Source of the DNA: Verrucomicrobiota bacterium
Lineage (GTDB): Bacteria; Verrucomicrobiota; Verrucomicrobiia; Verrucomicrobiales; DEV007
Reading direction: 5' to 3'
NCBI GenBank assembly: GCA_013152075.1
Contig: JAADHD010000159.1
Location: 1 to 15,652 of the forward strand
DNA: 15,652 bases
Below the pieces are notes generated by a model. That model ran no database searches. It was given only the letters and a program-made list of their open reading frames with translations, and was not told where the DNA came from. Of the stretch, positions 1 through 8,546 are shown piece by piece. Both the position numbers and the translations under genes were made by a program. Positions within the stretch are counted from its first letter, which is position 1, and every line of letters begins with the position of its first letter.

Positions 1-255
1 GGCGATGATAACATCGGGTTTGTCACTCGTTACGCCGGAAGCCTGACACAGGGCTTCGACGACGACCGGGATTTCAAAAGCTCCGGGAACTCGGTGCACA
101 TCCACTGAAGCATTGGGGAGGATGTTTTTGAGCTCCTCCTGTGCGGAACTAACCAATGCATTGGTAAAGCGGGGATTATACTGGCTGGCAACAATGGCTA
201 CTCGTCGAGGAGTGGTATCGACTTCGGGCAGGGTTGGAAAAGGTTGGTCGCTCAT
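1..255 (-). CDS. ribH: 6,7-dimethyl-8-ribityllumazine synthase, N-terminal part
   Basis: This is the first 85 codons of lumazine synthase, which condenses 5-amino-6-ribitylamino-uracil with 3,4-dihydroxy-2-butanone 4-phosphate in the penultimate step of riboflavin synthesis. The C-terminal part lies beyond the left edge; the family is usually about 150-160 residues. I translated it by hand from the ATG at 255-253. After about 15 poorly conserved residues it shows the family motifs VAIVASQYNPRFTNALV (first strand and substrate loop) and VHRVPGAFEIPVVVE (the PGAFE active-site segment). It lies 52 bases downstream of ribBA on the same strand, so the two probably form an operon: RibBA makes the butanone phosphate that RibH uses. 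No Shine-Dalgarno sequence is visible before the ATG. The identification is secure; only the truncation by the window limits it. Confidence 0.95.
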   Translation of the reverse strand, partial: MSDQPFPTLPEVDTTPRRVAIVASQYNPRFTNALVSSAQEELKNILPNASVDVHRVPGAFEIPVVVEALCQASGVTSDKPDVIIA

Positions 256-264
256 AGGGAAAGA

Positions 265-298
265 AGGCTGAAGCGGTTTAGGCTGTAGGCTGGTAGGC
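265..298. repeat. Short AGGCTG direct repeats between ribBA and ribH
   Basis: The hexamer AGGCTG occurs three times, at 265-270, 280-285 and 287-292, followed by a partial GTAGGC at 293-298. The copies fill most of the 52-base gap between ribBA and ribH. They do not look like a terminator (no stem with a U tract). They may be a short example of the TAGG-containing intergenic tracts also seen at 1625 and 15283, but that link is only by composition. Confidence 0.5.
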
Positions 299-307
299 AA
301 AAAAGGG

Positions 308-1522
308 TTAGAGTAGGTGGCCCATTTTTTCTTTTTTGGTTTGCAGATATTTTTCGTTGTGTTGATTGGAATCGATGACGACCGGAACTTGTTCGACGAT
401 GGTGAGGTGATGTCCTTCAAGGCCGACGATTTTTCGCGGATTGTTGGTCATCAGGCGCATTTTGCGCACCCCGAGATCGTAGAGAATTTGAGCACCCAAT
501 CCGTAATCCCGCAGATCCATTGGGAAGCCGAGTTTTTCGTTGGCTTCAACAGTGTCGAGGCCTTCTTCCTGAAGTTTGTAGGCGTGGATTTTATTGGCTA
601 AGCCAATTCCACGACCTTCTTGTTTGAGATAGACGAGCACGCCGGCGTCTGCTTTTTCGATTGCTCGCAGAGCGGAATGCAATTGTCCGCCGCAATCGCA
701 GCGTCGTGAGCCGAATACATCACCGGTCAGGCATTCGCTGTGAACACGAACAAGAATCGGTGTGTCGGCGTCTATTTTTCCTTTCACCAGAGCGAGGTGG
801 TTTTCGCTTTCGTCAAAAACGGAGCGGTAAAGATTAAGTTTGAAGTCGCCGTAGTCGGTGGGCATGTCGATTTGCTCGAGTCGTTCGACGAGTTTTTCCC
901 GTTTGCGGCGGTAGTCGATCAGTGATTCAATCGAGCAGATTTTAAGGTCGTGTTTTTTGGCAAAAATAATGAGCTCGGGCAGGCGAGCCATGGTGCCGCT
1001 GTCGTTGAGGATTTCGCAGATCACTCCAGCGGGCTCGCAATCGGCCAGGCGAGCGAGATCGACGGCGGCTTCCGTATGTCCTGCTCTTCTGAGAACTCCG
1101 CCTGGGCGTGCCTGCAGTGGTAAAATGTGTCCGGGCTGAACCAAATCGTCGGGAGAGGAATTGGGATCGGCGAGTATTTGAATCGTCCGGGCGCGATCGG
1201 GGGCGCTGATACCGGTGGTGATTCCCTCTGCCGCATCGACGGCCACGGTGAAAGCGGTGCCAAATTTTTCGGTATTGCGTCGTGCCATGGGCGGTAGTTC
1301 GAGGCGCTCAACGGCGTCAGGCATGATGGGAGCGCAAATGAGCCCACGGCCATGGGTGATCATGAAATTGATGATCTCCGGCGTGATTTTCTCTGCGGCA
1401 GCAATCAGGTCGCCTTCATTCTCCCGGTCGGCGTCATCGGTGACCACGACCATGCGGCCAGCCGCGACGTCGGCGATGACGTCTTCGATGGGACTGAAGG
1501 GTGAATCTGGTTTTTCGCTCAT
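308..1522 (-). CDS. ribBA: Bifunctional DHBP synthase / GTP cyclohydrolase II
   Basis: The product carries two riboflavin-pathway enzymes in one cytoplasmic chain: 3,4-dihydroxy-2-butanone 4-phosphate synthase (from ribulose 5-phosphate) and GTP cyclohydrolase II (from GTP). I chose the ATG at 1522 (404 residues); a TTG at 1558 would add 12 residues with no conservation I recognise. The RibB half (about residues 10-200) shows the acidic [10 protein letters not shown] segment at 29-38 and GHTEAAVD around 148-155. The RibA half (about 205-404) shows the zinc ligands C264, C275 and C277 in [17 protein letters not shown], the QEGRGIGL loop at 301-308 and TNNPRK at 359-364. Both active sites therefore look intact, and the length is normal for RibBA fusions. 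ribH follows on the same strand. I found no FMN riboswitch consensus in the 5' leader (1523-1736), so regulation is not evident. It is divergent from the FG-GAP gene. Confidence 0.97.
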   Translation of the reverse strand: MSEKPDSPFSPIEDVIADVAAGRMVVVTDDADRENEGDLIAAAEKITPEIINFMITHGRGLICAPIMPDAVERLELPPMARRNTEKFGTAFTVAVDAAEGITTGISAPDRARTIQILADPNSSPDDLVQPGHILPLQARPGGVLRRAGHTEAAVDLARLADCEPAGVICEILNDSGTMARLPELIIFAKKHDLKICSIESLIDYRRKREKLVERLEQIDMPTDYGDFKLNLYRSVFDESENHLALVKGKIDADTPILVRVHSECLTGDVFGSRRCDCGGQLHSALRAIEKADAGVLVYLKQEGRGIGLANKIHAYKLQEEGLDTVEANEKLGFPMDLRDYGLGAQILYDLGVRKMRLMTNNPRKIVGLEGHHLTIVEQVPVVIDSNQHNEKYLQTKKEKMGHLL

Positions 1523-1624
1523 GGTGTAAGTGGCGTCGCTAGCTGGTATCTCGGGCAATCAGGAATTTGCCCCTCCATTGGGTCATTATCGTTTCGTCTA
1601 TTGGAAAAGGCAACGGCGGGATTG

Positions 1625-1697
1625 AGAATTAGGAGCCGAAGCCGCGAAGCGGATGAGACAGTCTGAGCGAAGCGATGACAATTAGGAATTAGGCATT
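1625..1697 (+). repeat. AATTAGG-flanked structured intergenic repeat, copy 1
   Basis: This 73-base stretch opens with AGAATTAGGAGCCGA (1625-1639) and ends with AATTAGG units and ATTAGGCATT (to 1697). The same opening 15 bases and the same ending recur at 15305-15319 and 15359-15370. Just after the opening lies a small hairpin, CCGC-GAA-GCGG (1642-1652); copy 2 has GGC-GAA-GCC in the same place, so the stem differs while the loop is kept. GAGACAG is also shared. It sits between the divergent ribBA and FG-GAP genes and ends 15 bases before an in-frame ATG of the latter. No transposase or terminal inverted repeats were seen. Confidence 0.7.
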
Positions 1698-1736
1698 TTG
1701 TTGGAATGAAGAATGAGTTGTGCTCTAGTGTTGCCC

Positions 1737-2939
1737 ATGAACATGAAGAAAATACTCCCTTTGATATCGATAGCTCTTTTGTCCGGGGGTGCTTTGGAAG
1801 CGGCGCCTAAAGGCAAGAAACCAGCGGGATTAAAATTTAAGGTGCAGCAATTGCGGATGGATAACAACGAGGGTGTTGCGGTGGGTGATATCAACGGGGA
1901 CGGCAAGCTGGATGTGGTGGCTGGAGAATATTGGTACGCGGCACCGGATTTCAAAGGTCAAAAAATCAGGTCACTGGAATCTTTTGGCAAAGACTACATG
2001 ATGAATAATTCAGATCACCTCCTGGATGTGGATGGTGATGGGGATCTGGATGTGGTGGCTGGGGGGTTTACGGTCAGCGAAGTTTTTTGGTATGAGAATC
2101 CGGGCAAGGGGAAATATGACTCTCCAGATGGGTGGAAAGGGCATTTGCTGGCTGATACGGGAACGAATCACAACGAGATCAGTTATATGCACGATCTGGA
2201 TGGGGATGGGATACCTGAGTATTTTGAGAACAGCTGGAAAGATGAGGATCCGATGCAGGTGTGGCGTTGGGATAAGGATGCTGACGGTAAGCCGATATTG
2301 AAAGGGCATGTGATTTCTGAAAGCGGGAACGGTCACGGAATGGGTTTCGGTGATATTAACGGAGACGGCAAGGAGGATGTGCTGTTTAAAGATGGGTGGT
2401 ATGAACAACCGGCCGCGGGTCCTTATTCTGCGGCTTGGAAGTATCACAATGATTTCACTATGCCGCATGGCAGCTGTCCCTCTATAGTTGTAGATCTTAA
2501 CAAAGATGGTAAAAATGATATCATCTGGGCGGACGGTCATAATTACGGAGTTTACTGGATGGAACAACAGGAGCCGCAGAAGGATGGTGCGACGACTTGG
2601 CGAATTCACGAAATTGACAAAAAATTCTCACAGGGGCACGCGATTGCCTGGGAGGATATCGACAACGATGGCCAGCCTGAGTTGATCACCGGTAAACGTT
2701 ATTTTGCTCATTCAGGCAGCGATCCTGGCTCGGGAGACAAAGCGACAGTTCACTATTATGATTGGGATGCAGATACACTGACTTGGTCCAAGCCAAAGAA
2801 TATTGCCCAGGGTGAGTCGGGTAAGGCTCCTGGGATTGGTTTGCAAATTCGCGTAGTCGACATGGATGGCGACGGCTGGAAAGATGTGGTCGTGCCAGGG
2901 AAATCAGGCACGCACATTATTTGGAATAAAGGGAAGTAG
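1737..2939 (+). CDS. Secreted FG-GAP/VCBS seven-repeat protein
   Basis: This is an exported beta-propeller-like protein of about 400 residues. The ATG at 1737 gives MNMKKILPLISIALLSGG, a textbook signal peptide with likely cleavage near the Ala-Glu-Ala-Ala at about residues 20-23. An in-frame ATG at 1713 would add eight residues ahead of it and cannot be excluded. Seven calcium-binding loops of the DxDxDG type follow, at about residues 51-59 (DINGDGKLD), 97-105 (DVDGDGDLD), 153-161 (DLDGDGIPE), 206-214 (DINGDGKED), 253-261 (DLNKDGKND), 307-315 (DIDNDGQPE) and 375-383 (DMDGDGWKD). Their spacing of roughly 45-60 residues fits one propeller blade each. Such proteins are common in Planctomycetes and Verrucomicrobia, as secreted or surface proteins of mostly unknown ligand. 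There is no catalytic domain or C-terminal sorting signal that I recognise. It stands alone, divergent from ribBA. Confidence 0.9.
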   Translation: MNMKKILPLISIALLSGGALEAAPKGKKPAGLKFKVQQLRMDNNEGVAVGDINGDGKLDVVAGEYWYAAPDFKGQKIRSLESFGKDYMMNNSDHLLDVDGDGDLDVVAGGFTVSEVFWYENPGKGKYDSPDGWKGHLLADTGTNHNEISYMHDLDGDGIPEYFENSWKDEDPMQVWRWDKDADGKPILKGHVISESGNGHGMGFGDINGDGKEDVLFKDGWYEQPAAGPYSAAWKYHNDFTMPHGSCPSIVVDLNKDGKNDIIWADGHNYGVYWMEQQEPQKDGATTWRIHEIDKKFSQGHAIAWEDIDNDGQPELITGKRYFAHSGSDPGSGDKATVHYYDWDADTLTWSKPKNIAQGESGKAPGIGLQIRVVDMDGDGWKDVVVPGKSGTHIIWNKGK

Positions 2940-3294
2940 GGGGGGATTAGGTGCCAGTCAGCATATTTTGACAAATGACTATTCCTAGCATTAAAAGAAT
3001 TTAATCCTTGTCACTGTGCTCTTTGATTACCCCTCGGCCGAGGGGTGGAAATGGGGGCGAGAAAATACTCCCTTCTCTTCTTAAATTTGGGGTGAATCCT
3101 GCCTTTCAGGGTGTTCGTGGGCTGAAGGCCGTAGTGTCCAAGAAATATATGCACGCACAGGGACTGCGCCAAGCGAGCGGCGCAAGGCAAAAGAGGCACC
3201 GGTTTTTGAGCTGGGTAACTCGGCGACCGAGGACGAGAAATAAAGTGCGGAAAAAGACTACCCACAAACGCTAAAATAGATTGCTTTTAAAATT
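2940..3294. other. Gene-poor region with palindromes, possible degenerate repeat
   Basis: These 355 bases hold no gene I can support. They contain a perfect 18-base palindrome (3029-3046), a 6-bp stem with an 8-base loop (TGCGCC/GGCGCA, 3165-3184) and a 5-bp stem with a 3-base loop (CTCGG/CCGAG, 3219-3231). An open frame with a TTG start (3008-3274) would encode 88 residues ending in a very Arg/Lys-rich tail; it has no recognised domain and no good ribosome binding site, and the hairpin-rich DNA makes a repeat or decayed element more likely than a protein. The AT-rich part at about 3275-3294 just before the DUF433 gene may hold its promoter. Confidence 0.5.
3029..3046. repeat. Perfect 18-base palindrome
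   Basis: ACCCCTCGGCCGAGGGGT reads identically on both strands. It is GC-rich and lies about 90 bases after the FG-GAP gene stop. No run of T follows, so it is not a typical intrinsic terminator. It could be a cruciform-forming site, a protein-binding site or part of a degenerate repeat; I cannot choose among these. Confidence 0.6.
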
Positions 3295-3519
3295 ATGAAC
3301 TACCGAGATCGAATCACAATCAACCCAAACCAATGCGGGGGGCGACCTTGTATTCGCGGAATGAGAATCAGGGTGAAGGACGTTCTTGAAATGCTTGCTT
3401 ACAAAGTTCCCGTTGCCGAGATCCTCGAAGATTATCCCTATCTTGAAGAAGAGGACATCGATGCCTGTATCCAGTACGCAGCAGCCCAATCGGATCACCC
3501 TATTTTTGAGGCGGTTTGA
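3295..3519 (+). CDS. DUF433 family antitoxin
   Basis: This 74-residue protein matches the DUF433 family (VapB-like antitoxins): the N-terminal RITINPNQCGGRPCIRGMRI segment (residues 6-25), then VKDVLEMLA, and a short helical stretch EILEDYPYLEEEDIDACIQYAA at about 43-64. In the family this fold acts as a DNA-binding antitoxin that pairs with a DUF5615 PIN-like toxin, usually encoded immediately downstream. That arrangement is present here: the toxin reading frame begins 5 bases after this gene's stop. The antitoxin appears full length and intact, although its partner gene is interrupted. No Shine-Dalgarno sequence is visible; the leader is AT-rich. Autoregulation is usual for such pairs but no operator could be identified. 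It could alternatively survive as an orphan regulator. Confidence 0.88.
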   Translation: MNYRDRITINPNQCGGRPCIRGMRIRVKDVLEMLAYKVPVAEILEDYPYLEEEDIDACIQYAAAQSDHPIFEAV

Positions 3520-3524
3520 AAGCT

Positions 3525-3875
3525 ATGCGTTGGATTATTGATGCGCAACTAACTCCAGCATTGGAGGGACTATTGATCGAGCGAGGGCATCAGGCGGAGC
3601 ATGTAAAAATAGTGGGCATGCGCGATGCTTCCGATAGTTCGATTTGGGATTAAGCTTTGGAAAATACGGCCATCATACTGACCAAAGACGAGGACTTTCA
3701 AACCCGGGCAATGATGGCAAAAGTCGCGCCGGTTATTGTTTGGCTTCGAATTGGAAACTGCTCGCGTCGTGCGCTCCTTGAATGGTTCGAGCCCTTGCTT
3801 GATGGCATCGAGGAACGGCTTGAAAGAGGCGACCCACTAATTGAGGTAAGACAACAACCCTATCTTCTCCCTTAG
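3525..3875 (+). pseudogene. DUF5615 PIN-like toxin, interrupted by an in-frame stop
   Basis: Read from the ATG at 3525, one continuous frame of 117 codons matches the DUF5615 (Mut7-C/PIN-like) toxin family except for a TAA at codon 43 (3651-3653). The first part has RWIIDAQLTPAL with the family's early Asp (D6), then GHQAEHV and ASDSSIWD. The part after the stop resumes with ALENTAIILTKDEDF (D55 and D57 of the presumed metal site), VIVWLRIGN and RRALLEWFEPLL. The stop therefore splits the likely catalytic acids between two fragments of 42 and about 73 residues. No frameshift is needed to restore the protein: one substitution, for example from GAA, explains it. A TTG at 3657 could restart the second half, but that product would lack D6. 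Sequencing error or stop readthrough are alternatives. The intact DUF433 antitoxin lies directly upstream. Confidence 0.85.
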
Positions 3876-4050
3876 CTGTGAGTCCACTCCTGCCAACACT
3901 AATGCTCGAAAAGCCTATTGAGGCAGGATCGCGTGCGCGTGGTTTTATTGAACGACGCTCGTATGAGTTCCTCCTTCCTGTGGAGTTTGGCATGCACTGG
4001 ATGCCAACGGTGTTCCTGAAGCAATCCGCTACTTGCCTTTTTGCAATGGG

Positions 4051-6047
<1,997 letters not shown>

Positions 6048-6091
6048 AGGATAGTCTGATATTTGTCGCCAGTTTTTGGGATTTGGTATTG

Positions 6092-6190
6092 CGTGTGAGC
6101 TGCACACGGCTTAATTGGAATCTCCCCGTGGCGTCGCGTCGCGCTGAAGGCCCACAGACGCGGAGCGAAGGCGGAACCACGAAAAATGCA
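6092..6190. repeat. Repeat-like, hairpin-containing DNA at the front of the LptF/G gene
   Basis: This tract starts with a 6-bp hairpin (CGTGTG-AGCTG-CACACG, 6092-6108) and continues with GTCGCGTCGCG and CGGAGCGAAGGCGGAACCACG. The GAGCGAAGGC-type motif resembles GAGCGAAGCG in copy 1 of the AATTAGG repeat and GAACGAAGGC in copy 2. It lies between divergent genes and extends into the open frame of the downstream permease, where it would encode Arg/Gly/Thr-rich residues unlike the rest of that protein. Its repeat nature is inferred from composition, since only one copy is in the window. Confidence 0.4.
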
Positions 6191-7342
6191 CTCGTAAGGT
6201 ATTTCACCATCATTAAAGTAAACATCATTGATCGTTATATCGGATGGCAGGTTCTGCTTGCCTCGTTTTTTGCGGTGGTGATTTTGAGTGTGGTGTTGGT
6301 TCTGGGCAACATTTTTAAAGAGCTGTTATCCCAATTGGTGGATCGCCCGGACATCAGCATAGGGTTTGTGATTAGGTTCATGCTTTATGTATTGCCGTTT
6401 TCGTTGAGCTTGACCATTCCCTGGGGGTTTTTGACTGCGATATTGTTGGTATTTGGTCGCCTTTCTGCTGACAATGAACTGGTGACGCTACGAATGGCGG
6501 GACTGAGCATGGCTCGAATTTGTGCATCTGTCATGGTTCTGGCGGTGAGTTTTTCGATGCTTTGTTTCTGGTTGAATATGAGTGTTTCTCCGGTGATGAA
6601 GCAGAAGATAAAAGAGATGTTGCCCAATATGATTTTCAACCTGGCGAGGGAAAATCCGGCAGGCTTGTTTTCTGATCATCAGGTGATGACCGATATTCCC
6701 CGGCATATGGTTTACGCCGAAAAGACTGAAGACGGATTAACGAATTTTCAGATGATCAAGTTGGATTCTAGTAAGCATCTCGAAATTTTTGTGACGGCCA
6801 AAAAAGTGGAGCTAAGTAGCGAATTGGAGAGTGGTGTGCCGAGGATGGTACTCGAAATGGAAGATGCTTATTTTGAGTTGAAGGCAAATTCCGATGCTAA
6901 GAATTTCGCCGAAATTCAGCCTTATCTGGCTGAGCATGCACCGATGTCGATCGGCTTGGATAGTCTGCGGAAGAATAATAAAAAGGTGAAACCTGAGACG
7001 CTGAAGTATGGCGAATTAATGGAGACGCTGAAGAGGGAGGATCTGAGCCGGGGGCAACGTTCTTCCCTGAAAACTGAAGTCAGTCTCAGGTTTTCGTTTT
7101 CACTGGCCTGTGTGACTCTGGCGTTGATAGCGATACCACTTGGTATTACGGCCCAGCGACGGGAGACTTCAATTGGGTTCGCAATGAGCTTGTTGGTAGG
7201 AATTACTTATTTCCTATTGATGACCATTGCTGAAATGATGAGGGCTAAAGAGCACCTGTTCCCGCATTTACTGGTATGGCTACCGAACCTCATTTTTCTG
7301 GGCCTAGGTTATTTTCTCTTCCGGCGGATGAGTGCAAAATAG
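6128..7342 (+). CDS. LptF/LptG (YjgP/YjgQ) family lipopolysaccharide export permease
   Basis: This inner-membrane protein belongs to the YjgP/YjgQ family; LptF and LptG pair with the LptB ATPase to extract lipopolysaccharide and pass it to the LptC-A-D bridge. Numbered from the GTG at 6128 (404 residues), the N-terminal half has three membrane segments at about 40-61, 82-105 and 128-151, with the family motif GRLSADNELVTLRMAGLS at 110-127. A periplasmic beta-rich domain follows (about 155-310), then three more segments at about 323-341, 349-369 and 379-398. The true start is uncertain. The conserved region begins near VNIIDRYIGWQVL, but there is no ATG, GTG or TTG at that point; the nearest in-frame starts are GTG 6128, GTG 6095 and TTG 6083, all inside repeat-like DNA. 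A TAAGGT at 6195-6200 precedes ATC and ATT codons (6209, 6212). I cannot say whether it is LptF or LptG. Confidence 0.9.
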   Translation: MASRRAEGPQTRSEGGTTKNALVRYFTIIKVNIIDRYIGWQVLLASFFAVVILSVVLVLGNIFKELLSQLVDRPDISIGFVIRFMLYVLPFSLSLTIPWGFLTAILLVFGRLSADNELVTLRMAGLSMARICASVMVLAVSFSMLCFWLNMSVSPVMKQKIKEMLPNMIFNLARENPAGLFSDHQVMTDIPRHMVYAEKTEDGLTNFQMIKLDSSKHLEIFVTAKKVELSSELESGVPRMVLEMEDAYFELKANSDAKNFAEIQPYLAEHAPMSIGLDSLRKNNKKVKPETLKYGELMETLKREDLSRGQRSSLKTEVSLRFSFSLACVTLALIAIPLGITAQRRETSIGFAMSLLVGITYFLLMTIAEMMRAKEHLFPHLLVWLPNLIFLGLGYFLFRRMSAK

Positions 7343-7392
7343 CCTTGCAGCGGGATCTGCTCGCTGTGAAGGGCGGAGTGCAATGAAATTGA

Positions 7393-8460
7393 TCAGGCGA
7401 TCATAGTTTTTCGGCGCAGCCTGACTGCTTTGGCAAGGTTGTCTAGCATCTCAATGGTGGTGTCCCAGGAGACGCAGGCATCAGTCACACTTTTTCCGTA
7501 TTCCAACTTGTCCAGATCATCCATCGGTTGGTTGCCTTCCAGCAGATTGCTTTCGATCATGACGGAGGCAATGGAGTTTTCGCCTTCCGCTATTTGGCTG
7601 GCGAGGTTGCTTGCGACATCCGGTTGTTTGCGAAAGTCCTTACAGCTGTTGCCATGACTGCAATCGACCATCATGCAGGTGGCGAGGTTTTTTTCTTTCA
7701 GGCGTGTGCGCACGCCTTCGATATTTTCACTGTCGAAATTGGGGCCGGCGCTTGATCCTCTTAGAATCAAGTGACAGCCTGGATTGCCCTTAGTGGAAAC
7801 AATGGCGGCGGTGCCGTTTTTGGTGACCGACAGGAAGTGATGCGCTTGTTGCGAGGCTTGAATGGCGTCGAGGGCTATCTGGATGCTGCCGCCGGTGCCG
7901 TTTTTGAACCCAACGGGCATACTGAGGCCGGATGCCAGTTCACGATGGATCTGACTTTCGGTAGTGCGAGCGCCGATCGCGCCCCATGAGATGAGGTCAG
8001 CGTAAAACTGGGGGCTGATCGTATCAAGAAATTCCGTTCCGGCGGGGATGCCGATTTTCAGCAAGTCGCGCAGCAGATTGCGGGCGGTTCTCAAGCCCAG
8101 ATTGATATCGTAACTGTTGTCCATTCCTGGATCATTGATCAGGCCTTTCCATCCAACCGTGGTGCGTGGTTTTTCGAAATATACCCGCATGATGATCAGC
8201 AGGTCGTCGCTTACGGTATCAGCGTAATCTTTCAAGCGCTGCGCGTATTCGAGGGCCGCTTTGGTGTCGTGAATGGAGCAGGGGCCGACCACGACTAATA
8301 AACGATCGTCTTTGCCGAGCAGTATGTTTTCAGCCTGTTCCCTGGATTCTTTGACGAGTAGGGCTTCTTTTTCGTCGACGGGTATTTCCTCCATCAGCAC
8401 GATCGGGGCGATCAGTTGATGCAAGTCTGCGATACGGATGTCGTCTGTTGTGATTGACAT
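7393..8460 (-). CDS. aroG: Class I DAHP synthase, AroG type
   Basis: This enzyme condenses phosphoenolpyruvate and erythrose 4-phosphate to DAHP, the first step of the shikimate pathway. I chose the ATG at 8460 (355 residues) because it makes the N-terminus match E. coli AroG position for position, with the Asp pair at 6-7 in TDDIRI; in-frame starts further out (8469, 8496) break this. Metal ligands are C61 (GPCSIHD), H269 (CSHGNS), E303 (VMIES) and D327 (VTDAC). KPRTTVGWKGLI and GARTTESQ are the substrate-binding segments. The residues I know for the AroG phenylalanine pocket are all present at the E. coli numbering: D6, D7, P150, L175, S180, F209 and S211. S211 is Gly in tyrosine-sensitive AroF, so phenylalanine inhibition is the better guess. 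The gene is convergent with the LptF/G gene and divergent from the LOG gene. Confidence 0.96.
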   Translation of the reverse strand: MSITTDDIRIADLHQLIAPIVLMEEIPVDEKEALLVKESREQAENILLGKDDRLLVVVGPCSIHDTKAALEYAQRLKDYADTVSDDLLIIMRVYFEKPRTTVGWKGLINDPGMDNSYDINLGLRTARNLLRDLLKIGIPAGTEFLDTISPQFYADLISWGAIGARTTESQIHRELASGLSMPVGFKNGTGGSIQIALDAIQASQQAHHFLSVTKNGTAAIVSTKGNPGCHLILRGSSAGPNFDSENIEGVRTRLKEKNLATCMMVDCSHGNSCKDFRKQPDVASNLASQIAEGENSIASVMIESNLLEGNQPMDDLDKLEYGKSVTDACVSWDTTIEMLDNLAKAVRLRRKTMIA

Positions 8461-8546
8461 GGGGCGCATATAAGCGGTGATATTGGGTATCACCAAAGAA
8501 TAATTTTTATTTTTGCTGAGTTAGAATTAAATATCCAGGAGTCAGA

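Noticed and set aside
1523..1736. FMN riboswitch ahead of ribBA
   Set aside because: The conserved RFN element sequences are not present on the minus strand of the leader.
2010..2609. 199-codon open frame on the minus strand
   Set aside because: It is antisense to the FG-GAP repeats; its Ile/His/Pro-rich make-up mirrors the repeated Asp/Gly codons on the other strand.
3008..3274. 88-codon open frame on the plus strand as a gene
   Set aside because: TTG start, no ribosome site, no domain, and it runs across three inverted repeats; described instead as non-coding repeat-like DNA.
7343..7392. Terminator between the convergent LptF/G and aroG genes
   Set aside because: A 5-bp stem (7348-7352 with 7362-7366) exists but there is no T tract on either strand.
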